From Elioraea rosea (lineage in GTDB: Bacteria; Pseudomonadota; Alphaproteobacteria; Acetobacterales; Acetobacteraceae), in the NCBI RefSeq assembly GCF_007644105.1, contig NZ_VFAC01000002.1, positions 62,001-126,000 of the forward strand: a DNA stretch of 64,000 nucleotides. Direction: 5' to 3'. Position 1 is the first letter of the stretch. Each line of letters starts with the position of its first letter. The notes beneath the pieces were generated by a model. That model saw only the letters and a program-made list of their open reading frames with translations. It was not told where the DNA came from and did no database searches. The translations under genes were made by a program, and so were the position numbers. Below, piece by piece: positions 18,115 to 25,467 of this stretch.

Positions 18115-18657
18115 ATGAAGCCTGCGAAGACACGATGGCCGCAAGGCCGTCTCTACCTCTCGGGCGGTTTCCTTCTGCTCGTCCTGTCAGGCTGCACGAC
18201 GGGCGACGCAGGCGTCGCCACAGGGTCGCCAACCTCAAGCTATTGTCGGGCAGCTCCAGCTAGCATCAGCACCGTGTTGACGGTCTCGCGACCGAGCATG
18301 TCACCGGAGGAGCACGCCGCCGCCAGCGGGGACCTGGCGGCGGTGCAGCGCTGGCGCGCCAGCAGTTTGCCCGAGCCCATCGGCAGCAGCGGCACCACGC
18401 TGCTCCAATGGGCTGCGCTCGGTGGCCAGACACCGGTTGCCGTGTTCCTCCTGGACTCGGGGGCCGACCCGAATGCCAGGGATGCGTTCGGCGACACGGC
18501 GCTGCATTCCGCGACCGTCGCGTGTCGTACCGACGTAATGCGCCTGCTGCTGTCGCGTGGCGCCAATCCCGAGCTGCGCAACCGGCGGGGAGACCGCGCC
18601 CTGGACATGGCTAGTCGTGCCGGCGCCCCGGACCTTGTCCGCGTGCTGCAGCCCTGA
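18115..18657 (+). CDS. Ankyrin-repeat lipoprotein
   Basis: 180 residues from ATG 18115. The signal segment LSGGFLLLVLSGCTTG ends in a lipobox (LSGC), so the protein should be lipid-anchored. After a spacer it has about three ankyrin repeats: a helix pair around TTLLQWAALGGQ, then GADPNARDAFGDTALHSA, then GANPELRNRRGDRALDMA. Ankyrin repeats bind other proteins; periplasmic or outer-membrane ankyrin lipoproteins are often immunity- or adaptor-like. It lies between the two copies of the duplicated cassette, in the same orientation, so a functional link to those proteins is possible but unproven. The region before 18115 is open but has no better start. Confidence 0.75.
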   Translation: MKPAKTRWPQGRLYLSGGFLLLVLSGCTTGDAGVATGSPTSSYCRAAPASISTVLTVSRPSMSPEEHAAASGDLAAVQRWRASSLPEPIGSSGTTLLQWAALGGQTPVAVFLLDSGADPNARDAFGDTALHSATVACRTDVMRLLLSRGANPELRNRRGDRALDMASRAGAPDLVRVLQP

Positions 18658-18687
18658 GGCGGCCCAGCGGCCGGCCCGGGATCGGGC

Positions 18688-18981
18688 ATGACGGCGCTGA
18701 TCCGCGGAGGGGCGAAGGCCGAGGTCGGGGCCGTCGACCGGGCAACGGGGTGCTTCCCCGTGAGCATGGACGGCGACATGCCGGCCCCGAACAACAGGCC
18801 CCGCCATTTCGAGATGCGATCGCGCGTCTGTGTCACGACGGCAGGTCCGGGCGCTGCGGCGCGCCTCCAGCTTCTGCAGGAGTGGACGCCGGGCGCGCCG
18901 GATGTGCCCGAGCGCGCGCAGGCGTATCGCGGCTCGGCCGAGCGTCTCTTCGCCTCCATGCGCCTGGGATGTGCCCCATGA
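18688..18981 (+). CDS. 5'-truncated paralog of the 230-residue protein
   Basis: 97 residues matching residues about 134-230 of the protein at 16403-17095: GCFPV (21-25), RVCV (46-49), LQEWTP (63-68), ERLFASMRLG near the end. The N-terminal half of the unit is absent and similarity starts right after the ankyrin gene's stop, so the copy was truncated during duplication. It has no signal peptide and a weak ribosome site, and could be a remnant kept only because its end couples (4-bp overlap) to the lipoprotein gene downstream. The reading frame is intact, and most substitutions between the copies keep or replace residues without any stop, which argues for at least some selection. Confidence 0.5.
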   Translation: MTALIRGGAKAEVGAVDRATGCFPVSMDGDMPAPNNRPRHFEMRSRVCVTTAGPGAAARLQLLQEWTPGAPDVPERAQAYRGSAERLFASMRLGCAP

Positions 18982-19358
18982 TCGCAAAGGCTGGAGCACC
19001 GTGGTGGCGGACGGCGCGCGGTGCAGTCGTCGCCCTGATGCTGCTGCTCGGCGCCTGCGCTGCGGACAGCGCGGCCGACTCGCAATGCATCGCCGCGCGC
19101 GAGCGGTTCCAGCAGATGTGGCCGGGCGCCGCAAGATTGACGGCTCCTGAATACGCGGGCGTTCAGCCCTCCGATGCGCCAGCTGAGATGGTCAGCGGCG
19201 TGTTCGGCTCGGCTTTACAGTTCAACTGGATCCCTGACCGCGGCGCGAGGCAACGCTGCTACGACTCGACGATGCGCTCGTTTGGTTTTCGCTCCTACGT
19301 TCCCTTCGAGGTGATCGATAGCTGGCTCACCCCACCAGGGAGACGACCGCGCGGGTGA
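18978..19358 (+). CDS. Small predicted lipoprotein, second copy of the duplicated pair
   Basis: 126 residues. The signal VVALMLLLGACAAD ends in a lipobox (LGAC). The mature part keeps CIAARERFQQMWP and IPDRGARQRCYDSTM of its paralog at 17092-17436, with a divergent middle and a longer tail. The ATG overlaps the stop of the truncated upstream frame by 4 bp, repeating the coupling seen in the first copy. Its 3' end overlaps the convergent hydrolase gene by 32 bp. Function unknown. Confidence 0.7.
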   Translation: MIAKAGAPWWRTARGAVVALMLLLGACAADSAADSQCIAARERFQQMWPGAARLTAPEYAGVQPSDAPAEMVSGVFGSALQFNWIPDRGARQRCYDSTMRSFGFRSYVPFEVIDSWLTPPGRRPRG

Positions 19359-20148
19359 GCACACCGTCGGCGCGCACCAGCTCGTCGAGGATCGAGAAAT
19401 GGTTCGCTCCCGGAACCGGCGGCGCCTCCGCCGCGTTGCCCGCCGCGACCCAGGCCGCGGCATAGTCGGCCGACTGGCGGCGGAGCTCGGGCAGCTCGTC
19501 GCCGCCCCAGGTGACGGTGAAGCGAACGCGGCTCGGTGCGATGTGGCGCATGGGGCTCAGCCGCTCCGCTTCCGCCGGGTCCATGCGCAGCGCATCGTTC
19601 AGCCCGCCTGCCTGGACGGGGGCGAGGTCGTACACGCCGCTGATCAGCAGCGCGGCATCCACCGCCGGGTTGGTGGCGCAGGAAGCGGCAAGATGCCCGC
19701 CGGCAGACCACCCGGACAGCACGAGCGTGCGCATCCCGAAGCCCAGGCCGCGCGCATTCGCAACCAGCCAGGCCACTGCAGCCTGGGCCTCGGCAACCAC
19801 CTCTGTCATCGTCGCGTCCGGGCACAGCGTGTACCCGGCAAGCGCAACATCGATGCCGTGCGCAAGGGGCCCATCGGCCATGCAGGCGAAACCCTCCTTG
19901 GCGTTCCGCTGCCAGTAGCCGCCATGGAAGAACAGCATCAGCGGGGCGTCCTTCGCACCGCTCGGGAACAGGTCGATCCGGTTCCGCTCGCGCGGGCCAT
20001 AGGCCTGGTCGAGCACCGCCCCCGGCATCGCACGCCGCGTGGCACCGAGCTCGCGCCAGCCGGCGAGCCATTGCTGACTGTCGGCGACGGCGCCGGCATT
20101 GTTGTAGGCTCTGTCGAGCGTCTCGCGGTCCATCTCGCGCCAGGTCAC
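19327..20148 (-). CDS. Alpha/beta hydrolase, kynurenine-formamidase/esterase-like
   Basis: About 273 residues from a GTG at 20148, which has GGGATGG upstream; the ATG at 20133 is an alternative. The oxyanion motif HGGYW and the nucleophile elbow GWSAGG identify the HSL/arylformamidase-type subgroup of alpha/beta hydrolases. A late NHFSILDEL holds the likely catalytic His. These enzymes hydrolyse N-formylkynurenine or small esters and amides in the cytoplasm. It lies 100 bp downstream of the ABC permease genes in the same direction and is probably the last gene of the acid-sugar-type operon. The substrate is unassigned. Confidence 0.75.
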   Translation of the reverse strand: MTWREMDRETLDRAYNNAGAVADSQQWLAGWRELGATRRAMPGAVLDQAYGPRERNRIDLFPSGAKDAPLMLFFHGGYWQRNAKEGFACMADGPLAHGIDVALAGYTLCPDATMTEVVAEAQAAVAWLVANARGLGFGMRTLVLSGWSAGGHLAASCATNPAVDAALLISGVYDLAPVQAGGLNDALRMDPAEAERLSPMRHIAPSRVRFTVTWGGDELPELRRQSADYAAAWVAAGNAAEAPPVPGANHFSILDELVRADGVLTRAVVSLVG

Positions 20149-20248
20149 GGCCCCATCCCTTTCTTGGTTCGGCGGACTCGATGCAAGCAGGCGGCATGCC
20201 AAATGCCGAATGGCGGGCCGAGATCGCCCGGTTCAAGCCAGGCCCGCC

Positions 20249-20920
20249 TCAGAGAAGCTCGACCCGCGCCTGATGCCGCCCGAACCTGCGCTCGAGCCGC
20301 CCCGCGACCAGCGACAATGGCCAGCACACAGCGAAGTAGAGCATCGCGACGACAGGATAGACGGTCATCGGCTGGAACGTGACATTGACGATAAGCTGCC
20401 CTGCCCGCGTCAGCTCGATGAAGCCGATGATCGAGGCGACCGACGTTCCCTTGATCAACTGGATCAGGAAACCCGACGTGGGGGGAATGGCGATGCGAAG
20501 GGCCTGCGGCAGCACGATCCATCGCAGGATCCTGCCGCGAGGCAGCGCAAGCGCCGCACCCGCCTCCCACTGCGCCTGGGGAACGGCCTCGATCGCGCCG
20601 CGCCAGATCTCGGCAAGGAAGGCCGTGGCGTAGAGCGTGAAGGCAAGCGCGACGGCTGGCCACGGGTCGAGCCGCACGCCTGTCAGGACAGCGAGGCCGA
20701 AATAGGCAAGGAACAGCTGCATCAGAAGCGGCGTGCCCTGCACCAGGCCAATATAACCCGCGGCGCACCACCTCAGCACCGGCAGGCGCGAAACCCGTGC
20801 GAGAGCGACAATAAACCCACCCACGAATCCGCCGGCGAACGCGACCGCGGAGAGCGCGATCGTCCAGCGCAGGGCTGCGATGAGAAAAAGCAGCTCCGGC
20901 AGCTCGAAGTCTCTGCTCAT
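20249..20920 (-). CDS. Polar-amino-acid-type ABC transporter permease
   Basis: 223 residues, about five hydrophobic segments. It carries the HisM/GlnP-family signature with an EAA loop (EAGAALALPRGRILRWIVLPQALR) and the earlier IGLVQGTPLLMQLF block. It forms a heterodimeric channel with the permease encoded immediately upstream (4-bp overlap). No ATPase gene of this type occurs anywhere in the window, so ATPase supply must come from elsewhere. Confidence 0.9.
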   Translation of the reverse strand: MSRDFELPELLFLIAALRWTIALSAVAFAGGFVGGFIVALARVSRLPVLRWCAAGYIGLVQGTPLLMQLFLAYFGLAVLTGVRLDPWPAVALAFTLYATAFLAEIWRGAIEAVPQAQWEAGAALALPRGRILRWIVLPQALRIAIPPTSGFLIQLIKGTSVASIIGFIELTRAGQLIVNVTFQPMTVYPVVAMLYFAVCWPLSLVAGRLERRFGRHQARVELL

Positions 20921-21606
20921 GCGCGCCTTCCTGACGACGGCGCACGGCCGCGCACGAGCAGCGTCCAGTACACCCCGTCGAGCAGGAGCCGCGCGGCGAG
21001 CGCCATCGCGAGATACAATGCGGTCGCGACGAAATAGAACTCGAACGACCGGAAGGTCGTCGACTGCAGCGTGTTGGTGACCGCCGTAAGCTCCTGCGCC
21101 GAGATGGCCGAGACGATGGAGGAGCCAAGCAGAAGCAGGATGAACTGGCTCGCCAGCGCGGGGTAGGCGACAGTCAAGGCCTGCACCAGGACGATGTGGC
21201 GGAAGATCCGGTACCATGAGAGGCCCAGCGCGCGGCCGGCCTCGAGCTGCCCCCGTGAGACCGCCTCGATGCCGGATCGGATGATCTCCGTCGCATAGCC
21301 GCCGAAGTTGAGAGCGAGCCCAACCAGCGCCGCCTCGCCGGCATCCATCCTCAGCCCGAGCGCAGGCAGGGAAAAGTAGATGACGAAGAGCTGTACGAGC
21401 AGAGGCGTGTTTCGGATCACCTCCACGTAGGCTGACACAGCGAGCCGGACGGCGCGCGGCCCGAGGCTGCGGCCCGCGGCGCACGCGACGGCAATGACGA
21501 AGCCAAGCATGAAGGCGCCGGTCGACAGCGTGATCGTCAGCCAGGCGCCCGCCAGAAGGTCCGGCAGATGCTCCCAGACGACGCCGAACTGGAACACATA
21601 GCTCAT
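20917..21606 (-). CDS. Polar-amino-acid-type ABC transporter permease
   Basis: 229 residues from ATG 21606, chosen because the preceding in-frame residues are not membrane-like and the protein then begins MSYVFQFGVVWEHLP. The HisM/GlnP family blocks VIRNTPLLVQLFVIYF and the EAA loop EAGRALGLSWYRIFRHIVLVQAL are visible. It pairs with the permease encoded downstream and follows the binding-protein gene by 55 bp. Members normally import amino acids or opines. Here the surrounding enzymes suggest a sugar acid or hydroxy acid. Confidence 0.9.
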   Translation of the reverse strand: MSYVFQFGVVWEHLPDLLAGAWLTITLSTGAFMLGFVIAVACAAGRSLGPRAVRLAVSAYVEVIRNTPLLVQLFVIYFSLPALGLRMDAGEAALVGLALNFGGYATEIIRSGIEAVSRGQLEAGRALGLSWYRIFRHIVLVQALTVAYPALASQFILLLLGSSIVSAISAQELTAVTNTLQSTTFRSFEFYFVATALYLAMALAARLLLDGVYWTLLVRGRAPSSGRRA

Positions 21607-21661
21607 GTTGCGCGGAGCGGGTTGCGCGGCGGTCCGTGTCGTCGGCCCGCCGCGCCGACAC

Positions 21662-22483
21662 TCAGATCGTCGGTAGAGCCACGAGCTCGACGCCTGTATA
21701 GCGCTCGTAGATTTCCGCGAGCACGCCATTCTGCTTCGACAACATGATCCAGGTGTTGATCCAATGCCTGAGCTCATGGTCGGCTGGCCGCACAGCCGGG
21801 GCGTAGAAGGCGGTCGTCACGGTGTACTTGTTCTGAAGTCCCGCGCGGGGATTGCGGTCGGCCACCGACTTTGCAGCGAAAGCCGACATACCGGCAGCGT
21901 CGACCTGCCCCGAGAGAAGAGCCTGGATCGTTGCGGCAATGTCGTCGAAGAAGACGATGTTGGCACCCTGCGGTGCGCTCCTCGGTACGGTTGCCTCCTC
22001 GAGCGTCGCCCGGGTGATGCCGATCCGTTTGCCCGCGAGATCGGCCGCGTTCCTAATGGTTACGCGCTCGGGCGCGGTGATGACGATGGAAAGTGCGCCA
22101 TGCGGATTGGCGAAAGCGACCGTCTTGGCGCGCTCGAGCGTGATGGACAGCGAAGAGATCGCGACATCCGCGCGGCCCGAGAGCAGGGCGGGAATGCGCT
22201 GCGGCCCCGTTACCTGGACGAGGTCGAGCTCCACGCCAAGATCCTGCGCAAGCCGCCGCGCCGTCGCGATCTCGGAGCCGTCGGGCTGATTGTTCCGGTC
22301 GAGGATCCCGAAGGGCGGAGATGTCACCTCTGCGGTGATGCGGATCTTCTTCTCGCGGATAATACGGTCGAGCACGGAGGGGCCCGAAGAGGCAGGCGCC
22401 TGTGCGGCGCTCGGCGTTGCAGCAAGGGCGAGGCCGGCTGCGCCAATCAGCGCACCGCCTGCGAACATGTCACGTCGTTCCAT
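21662..22483 (-). CDS. Periplasmic solute-binding protein, amino-acid ABC family 3
   Basis: 273 residues. A signal peptide covers about residues 1-28 (a RRDMF start, then a GGALIGAAGLALAATPSAAQA-type run). The family 3 fold follows: an N-lobe with KKIRITAEVTSPPFG and a C-lobe with GKRIGITRAT and DDIAATIQALLSGQVDA. It delivers ligand to the two permeases encoded downstream. It is preceded by an unusual run of four hexamer repeats just before its ribosome site (GGGAAGGAAG). Ligand unknown; operon context points to a small hydroxy acid. Confidence 0.88.
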   Translation of the reverse strand: MERRDMFAGGALIGAAGLALAATPSAAQAPASSGPSVLDRIIREKKIRITAEVTSPPFGILDRNNQPDGSEIATARRLAQDLGVELDLVQVTGPQRIPALLSGRADVAISSLSITLERAKTVAFANPHGALSIVITAPERVTIRNAADLAGKRIGITRATLEEATVPRSAPQGANIVFFDDIAATIQALLSGQVDAAGMSAFAAKSVADRNPRAGLQNKYTVTTAFYAPAVRPADHELRHWINTWIMLSKQNGVLAEIYERYTGVELVALPTI

Positions 22484-22500
22484 GATTCAGCTTCCTTCCC

Positions 22501-22524
22501 GTTGTCGTTATCGTTGTCGTTGTT
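22501..22524 (-). repeat. Four imperfect hexamer repeats ahead of the binding-protein gene
   Basis: The plus strand reads GTTGTC GTTATC GTTGTC GTTGTT. The repeats lie directly upstream of the ribosome site of the binding-protein gene (start 22483), in the 85-bp gap after the aldolase gene. Short tandem repeats here could alter spacing or mRNA folding. Confidence 0.8.
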
Positions 22525-22568
22525 TCGCGCCGGGTTCGTCCGAGCGCGTTGCGGATCGGGCCTCGGCA

Positions 22569-23369
22569 TCAGCCGCCGCCCCCTCCTGGCTGCCGCGCTG
22601 CGGCAAGTTCGGCCGCGAGCGCGCTTCTGAGAACGGCCACCTCATGGCCGATGCACAGGCATCGAAACCCGCGCGAGAGGGCGTGCCTTGCTGCTGCGGC
22701 ATCGGCTGCGACCCAGCCGAGTGGTTTTCCTGCCGCTGCTGCAGCGGCGATCAGCCGCTCCTCCGCCTCCACGTAGCGGGGATGAGAGAACTGTCCCGCA
22801 ATGCCGAGGCTGTCGGACAGGTCGAAATGGCCGAGCCAGCCGATGTCGATGCCCTTCACACCGAGGATCTCGTGCGCATTAGCTACACCCCGTTCGCTCT
22901 CGATGAGCGCGATGGTGAGCACACTCTCGTTAGCAGCCCGCATCGTCTCGGCCGCGTCCCTTCCGCGCCAGTCATCGTGGCCGACGCCGAAGCCGAGGCC
23001 GCGCCTGCCCTGCGGGCGGTATCTGCACCAGGAGACGAAGGCCTCTGCCTCCTGCCGCGTCTCGGTCATCGGCAGCATGATCCCCATCGCCCCGGCGTCG
23101 AGTACGGGCGCGACCTGCGCGTAGCCATGGCCGGGAACGCGTACCATCGGAACGATCCCGGCTGCCTTCGCGAAGGCAACCTGGGCCTTCACGGTCTCGA
23201 TGCTGATGCCGGAATGCTCCATGTCCAGAATGACGAAATCGGCCCCAGCGGCCGCCAGAACGAACGGCAACCCTGGCGTGAAGAACTCGAACGCCATGAC
23301 ACCCCACGCCGTTCCGCCCGAGAGCAACGCGGTGCGCACGGGATTCGTCCGCGCGGTGTCATTGCGCAT
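22569..23369 (-). CDS. HpcH/HpaI-family class II aldolase
   Basis: 266 residues from ATG 23369. Family motifs: GADFVILDMEHSG (metal/base region), VRVPG holding the substrate-binding Arg, IESERG with a metal-ligand Glu, and GVKGIDIGWLGHFDLS with the Asp ligand. These Mg/Mn aldolases cleave 4-hydroxy-2-oxo acids to pyruvate and an aldehyde. In this operon it could cleave the keto acid made by the upstream dehydrogenases. It overlaps the dehydrogenase gene by 11 bp. The exact substrate is not readable. Confidence 0.85.
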   Translation of the reverse strand: MRNDTARTNPVRTALLSGGTAWGVMAFEFFTPGLPFVLAAAGADFVILDMEHSGISIETVKAQVAFAKAAGIVPMVRVPGHGYAQVAPVLDAGAMGIMLPMTETRQEAEAFVSWCRYRPQGRRGLGFGVGHDDWRGRDAAETMRAANESVLTIALIESERGVANAHEILGVKGIDIGWLGHFDLSDSLGIAGQFSHPRYVEAEERLIAAAAAAGKPLGWVAADAAAARHALSRGFRCLCIGHEVAVLRSALAAELAAARQPGGGGG

Positions 23370-24435
23370 CACGGCATGCTCTCTGGGCAAAGTGCGGAAT
23401 GGAGACGCCGAGTGACGACGCGGCCTCGGCAAGTTGCAGGCAGGTCTCGCGATCGAGCGGAATGCCATCCCGGCTCCGGGCCCCGCGCGTTTCGCGCTCG
23501 ATATCTCCCGGCAGCAGCGGGCGTGTGCCTGCCTGCTTCGGCCGCGCGCTGCCGACCCACTCGACGAGCCGCGCGACATCGGCTGCGAACGCCTCCGTCG
23601 TGCCCAGTCGCGCAGGGTCGACCGCGAGGGTGAGCATGTTGTTGACGAGGCGCCATGCCGTCGCGTTTTCAGGGTGGCTCGCGTTGCCACCGGTCAGGCT
23701 TCCGGCGAGGATCTCGCAGAATACCGAGAGGCCGGAGCCCTTGTGTCCGCCAAACGGAAGGATCGCGCCGGGAGGGTCACGATAGAACGCGGCGGGATCC
23801 GTGATGTCGTTGCCGGCACCGTCGATGATCAGCCCAGGCGGCAGAGTGTCACCCTTGTTGCGAGCGACCTGGATCTTGCCCTCCGCCGTTGCCGAGGTCG
23901 CGATGTCGAGCACCAGCGGCCCGTTCGGGCCCGGCGCTCCGGCCGCGATCGGGTTGGCTGACAGGCGACGCTCGGCCGATCCATGCGGCGCGACGAGAAT
24001 CCCGTAGCCTGATGTGTTGACGAAGTGGACAGAGACGATGCCCGACAGTGCCAGCGCCTCCGCCCAAGCGCCGATGCGCCCAAGGTGGCCGCTGTTGCGG
24101 ATGCCGAGCAGACACAGCCCGTGTTGCCGCACGCTCTCGGTCGCGATCTCCATGCCTTCCGCGCCGATCACCTGGCCGTAGCCGAACCCGCCATCGACCA
24201 CGACGAGAGGGCCCGCATCGACAACGCGTGTCGCATGCCGGTTCGGCAGCAGCTCGCCGGCCTTGACCCAGGCAACGTATTTCGGTGCGCGGATCGCCCC
24301 ATGGCTGTCATGCCCGACGAGATTGGCCTCGACGAGATGCGCCGCGACACAGGAAGCCTCGGCAGGTTCCGAACCCGCAGCCTGGAAGAGGCAGCGCAGG
24401 AGCCCGTCAAGCTCCTCGGCGGCGACCGTCGTCAT
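23359..24435 (-). CDS. Malate/L-lactate dehydrogenase-family (Ldh2/YlbC-type) oxidoreductase
   Basis: 358 residues. Distinctive family blocks: VGHDSHGAIR with the substrate/NAD-binding His, a GIRNSGHLGRIGAWAE stretch with the catalytic His, SANPIAAGAP, and PFGGHKGSGL. These NAD(P)-dependent enzymes oxidise 2-hydroxy acids (malate, lactate, ureidoglycolate, sugar acids). The start overlaps the pdxA-like stop by 4 bp and the 3' end overlaps the aldolase gene. In this operon it may provide the 2-oxo acid for the aldolase. Confidence 0.88.
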   Translation of the reverse strand: MTTVAAEELDGLLRCLFQAAGSEPAEASCVAAHLVEANLVGHDSHGAIRAPKYVAWVKAGELLPNRHATRVVDAGPLVVVDGGFGYGQVIGAEGMEIATESVRQHGLCLLGIRNSGHLGRIGAWAEALALSGIVSVHFVNTSGYGILVAPHGSAERRLSANPIAAGAPGPNGPLVLDIATSATAEGKIQVARNKGDTLPPGLIIDGAGNDITDPAAFYRDPPGAILPFGGHKGSGLSVFCEILAGSLTGGNASHPENATAWRLVNNMLTLAVDPARLGTTEAFAADVARLVEWVGSARPKQAGTRPLLPGDIERETRGARSRDGIPLDRETCLQLAEAASSLGVSIPHFAQRACRDAQ

Positions 24436-25466
24436 GGTCGGGCGCCGGCGAGCGCGGCGGCGAGCTCGATCGCCTCGATCATGCTCTGCTCGTTGGCAAT
24501 CCCACGGCCGGCGATGTCGAACGCCGTGCCATGGTCGACCGAGGTGCGGATGATGGGCAGGCCCAAGGTCACGTTCACGCCGCTCAGCCCGGTCCAGGCA
24601 CCCGTAGCCGGGTCGATCCTGAAACCGAGCAGCTTGATCGGGATGTGTCCTTGGTCGTGATACATCGCGACGACGGCATCGAACTGGCCGGCGGCTGCCT
24701 TGACGAACACCGTGTCACCTGGAACAGGGCCTTCGACGTCGTGGCCGCGCGCGCGCCAGGCGCGTACGACCGGCACGGTCACGTCGTCGTCCTCCTTTCC
24801 GAACAAGCCGCCCTCACCGGCATGCGGGTTCAGCGCGGCGACCGCAATGCGCGGCCTGGCAATGCCAAGCCTCGTCAGCGCATCGAGGGTGAGCGTGAGC
24901 GTGCGCTCGAGCCGCGCCGGCGTAAGAAGCGAGGGAACACGCGAAAGCGGGACGTGCGTCGTCACATGCGTCACCCGCAGCGGGCCGTGTGCGAGCATCA
25001 TGCAGCTGTCGCCTGCGCCCGTGAGATCGGCCAGCATGTCGGTGTGGCCAGCGTAGTGATGCCCACCGAGATTGAGCGCTTCCTTGTTCAGCGGGGCGGT
25101 CGCAATCGCGCCGACATCCCCCGCCATCGCGAGGCGGACGGCCGTCGCAACAGCTTCGTAGGCGAGGTGCCCCGCGGCGGGCGAAACCTGGCCGAACGCG
25201 ATCGGTGCCGGGGCGGGACCGGTCTCGACCACCGCGACCTCGGGCCACACCGCTCCAGCTTCACCGGGAAAGACGGCTGGGCGGAACCGCGCCCCGAGTT
25301 CCAGCGCATCGTTCGCGCGCTGCAGCTCCTCCATCGCACCAACGATCGCAGCGCCGATGGCACCATCCCCTTCGCGGGACGCCAGGGCACGGAGCGCCTT
25401 CAGCGCGATCTCCGGCCCGACGCCGGCCGGGTCTCCCATCGTCACCGCGATCAGTCGAGAAACCAT
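24432..25466 (-). CDS. pdxA2: PdxA2-type 4-phosphate dehydrogenase of acid-sugar catabolism
   Basis: 344 residues from ATG 25466. It matches the PdxA fold: VTMGDPAGVGPEIALKAL at the N-terminus, HYAGHTDML, NPHAGEGGLFG and the metal-binding MYHDQGHIPIK. Pathway PdxA (vitamin B6) and catabolic PdxA2 look alike. The adjacent DUF1537 kinase gene, one base upstream, points to the latter. PdxA2 oxidises D-threonate- or D-erythronate-4-phosphate, which then loses CO2 to give dihydroxyacetone phosphate. A B6 role is less likely because no other pyridoxine gene is near. Confidence 0.83.
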   Translation of the reverse strand: MVSRLIAVTMGDPAGVGPEIALKALRALASREGDGAIGAAIVGAMEELQRANDALELGARFRPAVFPGEAGAVWPEVAVVETGPAPAPIAFGQVSPAAGHLAYEAVATAVRLAMAGDVGAIATAPLNKEALNLGGHHYAGHTDMLADLTGAGDSCMMLAHGPLRVTHVTTHVPLSRVPSLLTPARLERTLTLTLDALTRLGIARPRIAVAALNPHAGEGGLFGKEDDDVTVPVVRAWRARGHDVEGPVPGDTVFVKAAAGQFDAVVAMYHDQGHIPIKLLGFRIDPATGAWTGLSGVNVTLGLPIIRTSVDHGTAFDIAGRGIANEQSMIEAIELAAALAGARP

Positions 25467-25467
25467 G

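Larger units (their letters stand above)
18659..19358 (+). repeat. Second copy of a duplicated two-gene segment
   Basis: This stretch is clearly similar at both DNA and protein level to about 16781-17436. Similarity begins right after the ankyrin gene stop and runs through the end of the small lipoprotein gene. The second copy lacks the first 130 or so codons of the 230-residue gene. The copies have diverged too far to be a recent duplication. Confidence 0.75.

Noticed and set aside
22501-22524. CRISPR-like repeats
   Set aside because: Hexamers without spacers; a simple tandem repeat only.
24432-25466. PdxA of vitamin B6 biosynthesis
   Set aside because: The one-base spacing from a DUF1537 kinase gene and the DeoR-controlled catabolic operon fit PdxA2 better; no pdxJ or other B6 gene is near.
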